Assembly (NCBI RefSeq): GCF_049808615.1
Contig: NZ_JBNCAN010000036.1
Coordinates: 1 to 28,878, forward strand
Reading direction: 5' to 3'
Source: Modicisalibacter sp049808615
GTDB taxonomy: Bacteria > Pseudomonadota > Gammaproteobacteria > Pseudomonadales > Halomonadaceae
Length of the DNA stretch: 28,878 nucleotides
Part shown: positions 1 to 6,761 of the stretch, in pieces
How positions within the stretch are numbered: position 1 is the first letter of the stretch
How the letters are laid out: each line of letters opens with the position of its first letter
The notes under the pieces: model-generated
What the model saw: the letters and a program-made list of their open reading frames with translations, nothing else
The model's database searches: none
Told to the model about the DNA's origin: nothing
Made by a program: the position numbers and the translations under genes

Positions 1-60
1 GGCGGTGGGCATGGTACATTTTGTCATGGCGGCTGATGCGGTTGATTCTGGTGTAGGAGC

Positions 61-726
61 TTGAATTATAACCGATTTTCAGCCGCTTTTTTCATGCCCG
101 ATGCAATATCCGGGCTAGGATCCCGGATAAAACAATTACGTTTACAAGCCAAGCTCAGCAAGGCGGCCTTGGCAAGAAAGGTCGGCGTATCCGATGTGTC
201 GATCTCCTACTGGGAGTCCGGCACCATTAGACAGATTGGTCACGAGCGACTTCTTGCGCTCGCCGGAGCGCTGGGGTGCAGCCTCGAGGATCTGCTGGAG
301 GCCCCCACTCCGATTCCTCATCCCCAGCGCGTCCTCTATATTCAGGCGTATCAATCGCCACCCTGGTTGCAGAGAGCGGCGCCGGTCACGATACTCGGCG
401 ATATCCCCGTGCCGAACCTGAGTGGAGATTGCCATCTGGTCACTCCAGCATTGGGAGAGAAATTCGACTTTATCGATACCGGCGATCTGGCCGCAATGCT
501 GCCGACCAATACATTCGTGCAGGATGGGTTATATATACTCGAGCGCTTCGGGAGATTGATCGTGCGTTATCTGGCTCGCACGGACAATGGCGATATCGAT
601 ATCAGCGATGAGTCCCGGCATCTGGAAAGCGCACCGGTGAGCAATCTGCCCTACAAGCCACTCGGCCACGTACGTGCGCTATGGCAACTTACCGATATCG
701 ATGCCGAAACGTTCTACAGTCAGTAG
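61..726 (+). CDS. XRE-family transcriptional regulator with S24-like C-terminal domain
   Basis: The predicted product is 221 aa. Residues about 20-78 form a Cro/C1-type helix-turn-helix: KLSKAALARKVGVSDVSISY followed by WESG is the classic recognition-helix pattern, so DNA binding is well supported. The C-terminal half (about 130-215) resembles a LexA/CI S24 fold, with DGLYILERFGRLIVRYL and DISDES recalling the DGLYvl..VKRL..SDN pattern. The expected catalytic Ser region reads GDLAAMLP rather than GDSMxP, and the expected Lys is Arg in IVRYL, so autocleavage looks lost. The start is uncertain: TTG at 61 has GGAG only one base upstream, while ATG at 94 (residue 12) has no clear Shine-Dalgarno. 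It lies alone, with no phage structural genes in view, so its target is unknown. Confidence 0.8.
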   Translation: MNYNRFSAAFFMPDAISGLGSRIKQLRLQAKLSKAALARKVGVSDVSISYWESGTIRQIGHERLLALAGALGCSLEDLLEAPTPIPHPQRVLYIQAYQSPPWLQRAAPVTILGDIPVPNLSGDCHLVTPALGEKFDFIDTGDLAAMLPTNTFVQDGLYILERFGRLIVRYLARTDNGDIDISDESRHLESAPVSNLPYKPLGHVRALWQLTDIDAETFYSQ

Positions 727-1255
727 TCGCCTAGGGCCTGTTGACGTTTCTTCAGGGCCGCGACAGAGATTCATTGGGTGCAGAACAAGGCGTGAGGAGC
801 ATCGTTGGGTTGTTTCCAATGAGCGACGAACAACGCCGTGCTGATCCCAATGGACCCTGTCCCTTCGGGTTGCGCGCCAATCGCGCATAAAAGTAGGCCC
901 GGCCATTTCTGACCGGGCCTTGCCGAGCAAAGGGCTCGGCGTGACGGAAAGTACTCGAATTCCTTGGCATCCAAGGCTTCCTGCCTAAACTGCCTCCATT
1001 TCCATCATGATCATCCTGATCACGCACGTCCTGTGCTTGCAACCATTCAATGGTTACTGCTTTCCGTTCGAAAAACTCCAGTTCCTTATGTCAAAAGTGT
1101 GCTATTCCGTGCAAGACAGACACCTGATGGTGTCCATATGCTCTCCTTGGCATTCTTTCGGTAACCTGGAGCGCGAAGTAAGCTTTTACACTTGCTTCTA
1201 ATGCAATGCATCCTGCAAGCAAATCGAACGACTCCTTCATTCGATGAGAGGCATT
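727..1255. other. Gene-poor interval with a hairpin-rich, repeat-like block
   Basis: I see no convincing protein gene here. The first 230 bases look like a structured or repetitive element. Three stem-loops lie close together: 871-887 (TGCGCG/CGCGCA), 896-919 (GGCCCGG/CCGGGCC) and 922-940 (GCCGAG/CTCGGC). Short ORFs on both strands have no ribosome binding sites and unconvincing composition. A dispersed Halomonas repeat or an IS relic is the most likely explanation, but copy number cannot be judged from one window. From about 960 to 1255 I see nothing specific. Confidence 0.4.
871..940. repeat. Array of three adjacent stem-loops
   Basis: Three GC-rich inverted repeats follow each other within 70 bases. 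The first is TGCGCG-ccaat-CGCGCA (871-887). The second is GGCCCGG with a 10-base loop (896-919). The third is GCCGAG with a 7-base loop (922-940). None is followed by a T tract, so they do not look like Rho-independent terminators. The spacing recalls REP/BIME-type elements or a structured RNA. The evidence is base pairing only. Confidence 0.45.
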
Positions 1256-1294
1256 ATGTCGCATAAAAATCGAATTCGACTTAACAGGAGTTAA
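1256..1294 (+). CDS. Possible 12-residue leader ORF
   Basis: ATG at 1256 is preceded by GAGAGG with a short spacer and opens a 12-codon frame rich in basic residues (MSHKNRIRLNRS). Its stop codon (1292-1294) lies two bases before the ATG of the next small ORF, which is an arrangement compatible with translational coupling. The frame also spans a perfect 10-base palindrome at 1270-1279 (TCGAATTCGA). At this length a chance ORF is very possible; the only support is the ribosome binding site and the tight spacing. Confidence 0.2.
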   Translation: MSHKNRIRLNRS

Positions 1295-1296
1295 TC

Positions 1297-1371
1297 ATGG
1301 ACGAAATATCATGTCAGTTATTTGCGGCATTTTTTGTAAGCTATTTCCTACAAAATATGCGTAAAGGATAA
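1297..1371 (+). CDS. Small hydrophobic protein, 24 aa, unknown function
   Basis: This ORF has one of the better ribosome binding sites in the window: AGGAG at 1286-1290 followed by a six-base spacer and ATG. The product is 24 residues. An acidic start (MDEISC) leads into a hydrophobic stretch (QLFAAFFVSYFL) and a basic tail (QNMRKG). That pattern is compatible with a single short membrane-inserted helix, as in many bacterial small membrane proteins. It lies about 125 bases upstream of dusA in the same orientation and might share its transcript. I do not recognise a family. The call is an inference from the Shine-Dalgarno and composition. Confidence 0.4.
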   Translation: MDEISCQLFAAFFVSYFLQNMRKG

Positions 1372-1496
1372 TGTCTGCCTCGGAAAACATAGCAAGACAT
1401 TCTCGGACCAATGCAACACACCGCATAGTACGATGCGTCTGTTTTACATCCATGTGATAATGAGCGGATATACCCTCGAATGACTGGCTCAGCAGC

Positions 1497-2540
1497 ATGA
1501 CGCCTCTTCACACTGATACAATATCCGACGCGCGTATCGCCCGACCCACACTGGATAGAACCTTTTCCGTCGCGCCGATGATGGATTGGACCACCCGGGA
1601 CTACCGGGCCTTTGCCCGCACGTTGACACGTCATGCCCTGCTCTACACGGAAATGGTCACTACTGGCGCCATCCTGCATGGCAGTCCCCGGGAACGCTTT
1701 TTGGGCTATAGCGATGTCGAGCATCCCCTGGCGTTACAGCTGGGCGGCAGCGATGCCGGCGAGCTTGCGGAGTGTGCCGCCATCGCCGAGTCCTGGGGCT
1801 ACGACGAGGTCAATCTCAACGTGGGCTGCCCAAGCGATCGGGTGAAGAACAATCTGATCGGGGCCTGCCTGATGGCGTACCCCGACAAGGTCGCGGCCGC
1901 CATCAGGGCGATGACCGCAGCGGTGGACATTCCCGTAACGGTGAAATGTCGCATCGGCATCGATGCCCAGGATGAGGATGCAGACCTTGAGCGCTTCATT
2001 ACCGAGGTCGCTGAGGCCGGTTGCGATACCTTCATCGTACATGCACGCAAGGCCTGGCTGGAAGGGCTTTCTCCCAAGGAGAACCGGGACATTCCTCCAC
2101 TGAATTATGCTCGCGTGCAGCGGCTCAAGGCAGCCCACCCCGAACTGCACATCGGCATCAATGGCGGTTTGAAAACCCTTGCTGCTTGCCAATCGCAGTT
2201 GGAGCACGTGGATAGCGTCATGGTGGGCCGAGAAGCCTATCAGAACCCGTGGCTACTCGCTGCGGTAGATGAGACCTTCTATGGCCAACCGGGCCCGGCA
2301 CGCACTCGACACGAGGCAGCTCTGGCACTACGCCCTTACATTGCACAGCGCCTGGAGGAAGGCGCCAAACTCAACCATGTGACCCGTCATCTGCTGGGAC
2401 TGTTTCAGGGTTGCCCGGGAGGAAGGCGTTTCCGCCGTCACCTGTCCGAGAACGCGCACCGCGAGGGAGCCGATTTGCAAGTCTTCGACGATGCGCTTGG
2501 ATTGGTAACACCTGTAATGGATAAATCGGTCGTCGCTTGA
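1497..2540 (+). CDS. dusA: tRNA-dihydrouridine(20/20a) synthase DusA
   Basis: The product (347 aa) is an FMN-dependent enzyme that reduces uridine to dihydrouridine in the tRNA D-loop. The TIM-barrel begins near residue 22 with FSVAPMMDWTTRDYR, the flavin-binding start of the Dus family. The catalytic loop NLNVGCPSDRVKN carries the conserved Cys that protonates the uracil. Later motifs VKCRIGID, IVHARKAWL, GINGGL and VMVGREAYQNPW match DusA rather than DusB or DusC. Length is normal for the subfamily. No strong Shine-Dalgarno precedes ATG 1497, and the first 20 residues are non-conserved, so a slightly downstream start is possible. It converges on the next gene with a 13-base gap and no obvious terminator between them. 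Confidence 0.95.
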   Translation: MTPLHTDTISDARIARPTLDRTFSVAPMMDWTTRDYRAFARTLTRHALLYTEMVTTGAILHGSPRERFLGYSDVEHPLALQLGGSDAGELAECAAIAESWGYDEVNLNVGCPSDRVKNNLIGACLMAYPDKVAAAIRAMTAAVDIPVTVKCRIGIDAQDEDADLERFITEVAEAGCDTFIVHARKAWLEGLSPKENRDIPPLNYARVQRLKAAHPELHIGINGGLKTLAACQSQLEHVDSVMVGREAYQNPWLLAAVDETFYGQPGPARTRHEAALALRPYIAQRLEEGAKLNHVTRHLLGLFQGCPGGRRFRRHLSENAHREGADLQVFDDALGLVTPVMDKSVVA

Positions 2541-2553
2541 AGTTCAGACGCGT

Positions 2554-3582
2554 TTACACGGTTTCCAGGGTCGGCTCAAAGTCTTGCTGGAAAGATTCGA
2601 CCGCGCTTTCCGCCTCCTCGATGGCATCGAAGCGGGCTACATGGAACAGCGCCTCACCTTCATTGACCAATGGCAGATTGCTCATGCCAATGACGATTCC
2701 ATCGGCATTGGCGATGACTTCGCCTTCTGCGTTGCCGAAAGGGTCCGCCACCAGACCCAATAACTGGCCCTTGGCTACCCGGGCACCAAGCCGAACCCGA
2801 GGACGGAGGATGCCATCTCCCGAGGCCCTCGCCCAACTCGAGCCATTAGCGATTTCAGCGGACCTTGGTCTCGCACGCTTGCGACTCGGCGCCAGCATTT
2901 CGAGTACACGCATTACCCGTAGGATGCCACGCACCCCCGGGGCGATCGACCATTCGTCGAAACGCAGCGCTTCGCCGGCTTCGTAGGTCAACACCGGTAC
3001 ACCCCGGCTCTGGGCGTAGGCACGCAGACTGCCTTCCCGCAATTCCGCATTGAGGATCACCGGCGCACCGAAGGCATCCGCCATGCGTGCGGTTTCAGTG
3101 CTGGAACCCAGTTGTGCGCGAATCTGAGGCAGATTGGTGCGATGAATGGCGCCGGTATGCAGATCGATGATATGGGTGGCGAGATCCACGATTTGCTCGC
3201 GAAACAGCGCAGCCACCCGGGAGCCCAGCGAGCCCGCCTCGGCGCCGGGAAAGCAGCGATTGAGATCGCGTCGATCCGGCAGATAACGGCTGTGCTGCAC
3301 GAATCCGAAGACATTGACGATCGGCACGGCAATCAGCGTGCCGCGCAGTCGACGTAGCGCAGACGAGCGTAACAAGCGTCGCACGATTTCCACGCCATTG
3401 ATCTCGTCGCCATGAATGGCGCTGCAGACCAGCAAGACCGGTCCGGGCTGGCGACCATGCACGACCTCCACCGGGATATGCAGCGGCGCATGGGTATAGA
3501 GTTTGGCGACAGGAACATCGATCTGCGTGCGAGTGCCGGGCGAAACGCGCACACCCGCGAGTTCGAAAGGGGCTTGGGCCAT
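2554..3582 (-). CDS. AstE/aspartoacylase-family zinc metallohydrolase
   Basis: The product (342 aa from the chosen start) belongs to the M14-like succinylglutamate desuccinylase/aspartoacylase family. The zinc site is visible: His57 and Glu60 in SAIHGDEINGVE and His142 in IIDLHTGA. The substrate-binding RRDLNRCFPG and a probable catalytic Glu in LTYEAGE follow. The C-terminal third (DGILRPRVRLGARVAKGQ, then NADGIVIG) looks like the lipoyl/biotinyl-type barrel found in this subfamily. True AstE sits in an arginine-degradation (ast) operon, absent here, so the substrate is unknown. ATG at 3582 was chosen because AAGGA lies seven bases upstream; a longer TTG start at 3600 lacks this support. It follows yceI on the same strand after about 106 bases and may be co-transcribed. 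Confidence 0.88.
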   Translation of the reverse strand: MAQAPFELAGVRVSPGTRTQIDVPVAKLYTHAPLHIPVEVVHGRQPGPVLLVCSAIHGDEINGVEIVRRLLRSSALRRLRGTLIAVPIVNVFGFVQHSRYLPDRRDLNRCFPGAEAGSLGSRVAALFREQIVDLATHIIDLHTGAIHRTNLPQIRAQLGSSTETARMADAFGAPVILNAELREGSLRAYAQSRGVPVLTYEAGEALRFDEWSIAPGVRGILRVMRVLEMLAPSRKRARPRSAEIANGSSWARASGDGILRPRVRLGARVAKGQLLGLVADPFGNAEGEVIANADGIVIGMSNLPLVNEGEALFHVARFDAIEEAESAVESFQQDFEPTLETV

Positions 3583-3688
3583 CACGGCTTCCTTTGACAA
3601 AACAGCGTTTTCTTTATACGCCGTGATGCGCTCGATGACGACCCTTTATCTTACTTTCTTGCCAAATTCGACTGAAGCAATCGATTGA

Positions 3689-4291
3689 TCACTGCCGAAT
3701 CGCCTCTAGCTCGAAGATCAACTCCACCTCATCACCGACCATGCCATTGTCGACGCCATAGTCCATGCCCCATTCGCTACGCGCCAGCGTGGTGCGCGCG
3801 GACAACCCCAGCGTGTACTGCTTATGGCCGAAGGGATATTTTTCCGCCTTGTTGAGGGTGACGTCGAGACTCACTGGATGCGTTTCGCCCAGCATCGTGA
3901 GATCACCGGTCAGCATGCCCTGGGTATCGCTTTCAGCGCTGAAATCGGTAACCTCGAAAACGATCGAGGGATACTCCTGCGCGTTCAGAAAGTCGTCGCT
4001 CAATACATGCTCGTCGCGCTTTTCATGATCGGTGAAGAGGCTCGCGGCGGGTATTTCCACCCGCCCGGACGAAAGTGCCTGGGTCTGCTCGTCATAGACA
4101 AATTCACCCTCGCCTTCCAGAAACATGCCAAGTTGCTTCTGGTAGCCGATATGATCGATCAGGAAGCCGATCGAAAAGTGCTCGGGATCGATGCGATAAG
4201 TGTGCGGTTCGGCCTGAGCCGGTAACGCCCCCCACAGGAGTCCACCCGTGATGGTCACCACCGATAGGGTGCTGCGTAGTGCGATAGACAT
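3689..4291 (-). CDS. yceI: YceI-family periplasmic lipid-binding protein
   Basis: The product is 200 aa. Residues 1-27 form a typical Sec signal peptide ending AQA, so the mature protein is periplasmic. The mature part starts with EPHTYRIDPEHFSIGFLIDH and continues with FEVTDFS, LTGDLTMLGETHPVSLDV and LARSEWGMD, the recognised landmarks of the YceI lipocalin-like barrel that binds polyisoprenoid or amphiphilic ligands. Length is normal. GGGAGG sits seven bases before the ATG. It lies 22 bases downstream of the CDP-alcohol phosphatidyltransferase gene on the same strand, so the two probably form an operon with a membrane-lipid theme. Confidence 0.92.
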   Translation of the reverse strand: MSIALRSTLSVVTITGGLLWGALPAQAEPHTYRIDPEHFSIGFLIDHIGYQKQLGMFLEGEGEFVYDEQTQALSSGRVEIPAASLFTDHEKRDEHVLSDDFLNAQEYPSIVFEVTDFSAESDTQGMLTGDLTMLGETHPVSLDVTLNKAEKYPFGHKQYTLGLSARTTLARSEWGMDYGVDNGMVGDEVELIFELEAIRQ

Positions 4292-4313
4292 GTCAAGACC
4301 TCCCGAGGGCTGG

Positions 4314-5072
4314 CTATGGTGATGGTGTACGCTTCTGGGCCGAAAGCCAGCGTATATCCACCAGGAACGACAACGACAACAGCAACAATGACAATGCGGT
4401 GATGCTCGAGGCCATGGTGCTCGATGTTAAGGGGAGCAACCCACATAATAGCGACAGTGCCTGCCATACGCAGATGATCTTGCGTCGCTGGCTCCTGGGC
4501 AGCTCCCGGGTAAGCCACGGCCACACCCGACCGCCCAGGATGAAGCCGTACCGCATCAACCCGATGAGCAACACCCAAGGCCCCACCTTGTCGAGAACGA
4601 TCAGCGCCAGGCACAGCACCAGAATGAAAAAGGCGTCCAACTCCATGTCGAAGCGTGCCCCGAAGGCGGTGGCTGAGCGGGTCAATCGCGCAATCCATCC
4701 ATCCACACCATCGAGAAGCAACGCGCCGAACGCCAGGGTCGCCATGACGTCGGGGTGACGCGACATGAAGTCCGGAAAGATGATGGCGCCTGCAAGAATC
4801 GCCACGAGCATGCCCCGCAGCAATGTGACCCGGTTGGCCCAGCCAAGCCACCGGCGCGTGGGCGGCCAGGTCTTGAGGACCATCACTATCATGGTCAAGT
4901 ACACCACACCGGCGCTCACGCGTAGCCCTAATGGCGCGGCCAACCAGAGCAACACCCCTTCCAGCAACCCCACGAACACCACCAGGGCGATGACGCATTC
5001 GACGAGAGTTAACGCATTGAGGTGGCCATACCCCTTTGCCTGTGCTGATACCTCTCGACGGCTATTCTGCAT
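4314..5072 (-). CDS. CDP-alcohol phosphatidyltransferase family membrane protein
   Basis: The product is 252 aa and a polytopic membrane protein. It carries the complete family signature DGx2ARx8Gx3Dx3D, read as DGVDGWIAR then FGARFDMELD, which binds Mg2+ and the CDP-alcohol. The family moves a phosphatidyl or phospho-alcohol group, as in phosphatidylglycerophosphate or phosphatidylserine synthesis; the acceptor cannot be told from sequence. ATG at 5072 was preferred over a longer ORF starting at 5153 because AGAGG is correctly spaced before it and the extra 27 residues look non-coding. It is transcribed away from the pteridine-like cluster and shares a 281-base intergenic region with it, which makes co-regulation possible. 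Confidence 0.88.
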   Translation of the reverse strand: MQNSRREVSAQAKGYGHLNALTLVECVIALVVFVGLLEGVLLWLAAPLGLRVSAGVVYLTMIVMVLKTWPPTRRWLGWANRVTLLRGMLVAILAGAIIFPDFMSRHPDVMATLAFGALLLDGVDGWIARLTRSATAFGARFDMELDAFFILVLCLALIVLDKVGPWVLLIGLMRYGFILGGRVWPWLTRELPRSQRRKIICVWQALSLLCGLLPLTSSTMASSITALSLLLLSLSFLVDIRWLSAQKRTPSP

Positions 5073-5353
5073 GCTGCACCTCTTGTGGGTTGTACTTGAT
5101 GACAAGGCGATGAAAAGATTCGAAGCTCCACGGGTGAACGTTGATTTTGACAATGCTAAAAAACTAATCGAATGCTTATGAAAACGACAACCCTTGATGC
5201 CTGTTGCATGAATGTGTATTCATACAATATTTATACAACGATTGAACAATAAATGTACTCAGGAGTCGAATACCTGTAGGTCGATAGCGATGGGTCGGCA
5301 TACATCCACCTCTTTTCAACACGTCCTGAAGGAAACCGCCCGAAGGAAACGCC
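5073..5353. promoter_or_regulatory. Divergent intergenic region with candidate operator
   Basis: This AT-rich region separates the divergent CDP-alcohol transferase and dehydrogenase genes and should hold both promoters. Overlapping palindromes lie at 5208-5223 (ATGAAT-GTGT-ATTCAT) and 5215-5226 (TGTAT-TC-ATACA). ATACAA is repeated at 5222-5227 and 5233-5238, eleven bases apart, one helical turn. This arrangement looks like a regulator binding site. A TTGACA at 5147-5152 lacks a convincing -10 partner. The regulator is not known; the sequence style is compatible with, but does not prove, a MerR-type site. Confidence 0.4.
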
Positions 5354-6358
5354 ATGTCTTCAATCACCGCTAAAGCCTTCTGGACCCTGGCCCCGAGACG
5401 CGGCGCACTACGTGACGAGACGCTATCCGCACCCGGCCCCGGCGAAGTGCTGATCCGCACCCGTTACAGCGCTATCAGTCGAGGCACCGAAGGGCTTGTC
5501 TTCAATGGACAGGTGCCCCTGAACGAACGTTCACGCATGCGGGCGCCTTTTCAACAAGGCGATTTCCCCGGCCCCGTCAAATACGGCTATGCCAGCGTCG
5601 GAATCGTCGAACAAGGGCCCCTGCATTTATTGGACCGCGCGGTCTTTTGTTTATATCCCCACCAGGATCGCTATGTCGTACCGCAGAGCGCAGTACTGGC
5701 TCTGCCAGGCGAACTGCCCCTCGAGCGGGCAGTGCTTGCCGCCAATATGGAAACCACCATCAATGGTTTGTGGGATGCCGGCCCTCGGGTGGGCGATCGC
5801 ATCAGCGTGATTGGCGCCGGCGTGGTAGGCGCGTTGATTGCCTATCTATGTACGCAAATTCCCGGCACACGGGTACAACTGATCGATATCGCACCGCAGC
5901 GAGAGACGCTCGCCCGCGCCCTGGGGGTGCCCTTCTATCCTCCAGACCAGGCCGAAGGCGACAACGACCTGGTCATCCACGCCAGCGGTGCGCCGGAAGG
6001 GCTACGCACAGGGCTTGCATTGGCGGGGCAAGAGGCCACGCTGATAGAAATGAGCTGGTTCGGCCAACAGGAGGTGTGTTTACCACTGGGTGAGGCATTT
6101 CACTCTCGACGCTTGACGCTGCGCTCGAGTCAGGTCGGCACGGTGGCGCCGGTGCGTAGCCCGCGCTGGGATCATCGTCGTCGTCTGGGCCTCGCCCTCG
6201 ACCTGCTGCAAGATGCCCGCCTGGATGCGCTCATCAGCGGCGAAAGCACTTTCGAGGCTCTACCGGAATTGATGCCACGCTTGTTGGATGGTGCCAACGG
6301 CGTACTCTGCCATCGAGTGGCTTACCCACAAACGGATAACGCTGCACAAGGAAATTAG
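5354..6358 (+). CDS. MDR-superfamily dehydrogenase, BchC-like
   Basis: The product (334 aa) is a medium-chain dehydrogenase/reductase. The NAD(P)-binding Rossmann motif GAGVVG is at residues 154-159. The N-terminal motif YSAISRGTEGLVFNG replaces the usual catalytic zinc Cys region, and VFCLYPHQDRYVVP follows. Both resemble the BchC (bacteriochlorophyllide dehydrogenase) branch. No cluster of four structural-zinc cysteines is visible. The likely role is oxidation or reduction of an alcohol or ketone on a small metabolite; there is no chlorophyll pathway nearby, so a BchC function is not inferred. The start is supported by AAGGA six bases upstream. The PTPS-like gene begins four bases after its stop, making this the likely first gene of a five-gene operon. 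Confidence 0.85.
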   Translation: MSSITAKAFWTLAPRRGALRDETLSAPGPGEVLIRTRYSAISRGTEGLVFNGQVPLNERSRMRAPFQQGDFPGPVKYGYASVGIVEQGPLHLLDRAVFCLYPHQDRYVVPQSAVLALPGELPLERAVLAANMETTINGLWDAGPRVGDRISVIGAGVVGALIAYLCTQIPGTRVQLIDIAPQRETLARALGVPFYPPDQAEGDNDLVIHASGAPEGLRTGLALAGQEATLIEMSWFGQQEVCLPLGEAFHSRRLTLRSSQVGTVAPVRSPRWDHRRRLGLALDLLQDARLDALISGESTFEALPELMPRLLDGANGVLCHRVAYPQTDNAAQGN

Positions 6359-6362
6359 TGTC

Positions 6363-6761
6363 ATGTTCAGCCTGACAGTTCGCGATCACTTCATGATCGC
6401 CCACAGCTTCAACGGGGATGTCTTCGGTCCCGCCCAGCGCCAGCATGGGGCTACCTATATCGTGGATGTCACCTTCAAGCGCCCGACTCTGGACGATGAC
6501 GACCTGGTCATCGACATCGGCCTGGCCAGCACCGCGCTTGGCGACATACTTGCGGAGTTCAATCTGCGCAACCTCGATGAAATCGCCGAGTTCCAGGGTC
6601 GCAACACCACGACCGAGTTCATGGCCAGGGTCGTCTTCGACCGCCTCGCCCAAGCCATCGATGAGGGTCGTCTCGGCCCGGCAGCCACGGGCTTGACCCA
6701 TATGGGCGTGACGCTGCATGAATCGCATATCGCCTGGGCGAGCTACGAGGGGACACTGTGA
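6363..6761 (+). CDS. Divergent PTPS/QueD-like protein with altered active site
   Basis: The product (132 aa) has the length and fold pattern of 6-pyruvoyl-tetrahydropterin/6-carboxytetrahydropterin synthases. The first zinc His is H14 (MIAHSF) and the second H28 (QRQHGA), but the third ligand of the HGH motif is Ala30. The catalytic Cys expected four residues before HGH is Ala24, and the usual Asp-His dyad aligns with Asn-Leu near 67-68. The VxDF-like strand (VIDIG), the TxxE motif (TTTEFMA) and the pterin-anchoring Glu120 (TLHESH) are kept. It may bind a pterin-like ring without the normal lyase chemistry. ATG 6363 was chosen over a 25-residue longer frame because AAGGA precedes it and the extension overlaps the upstream gene. 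Its TGA overlaps the GTG of the next gene. Confidence 0.82.
   Translation: MFSLTVRDHFMIAHSFNGDVFGPAQRQHGATYIVDVTFKRPTLDDDDLVIDIGLASTALGDILAEFNLRNLDEIAEFQGRNTTTEFMARVVFDRLAQAIDEGRLGPAATGLTHMGVTLHESHIAWASYEGTL

Noticed and set aside
964..1201. Short plus-strand ORFs in the 960-1200 interval
   Set aside because: No Shine-Dalgarno sequence and mutually overlapping frames with random composition.
5147..5152. TTGACA as a -35 promoter element
   Set aside because: No acceptable -10 hexamer lies 16-18 bases downstream.
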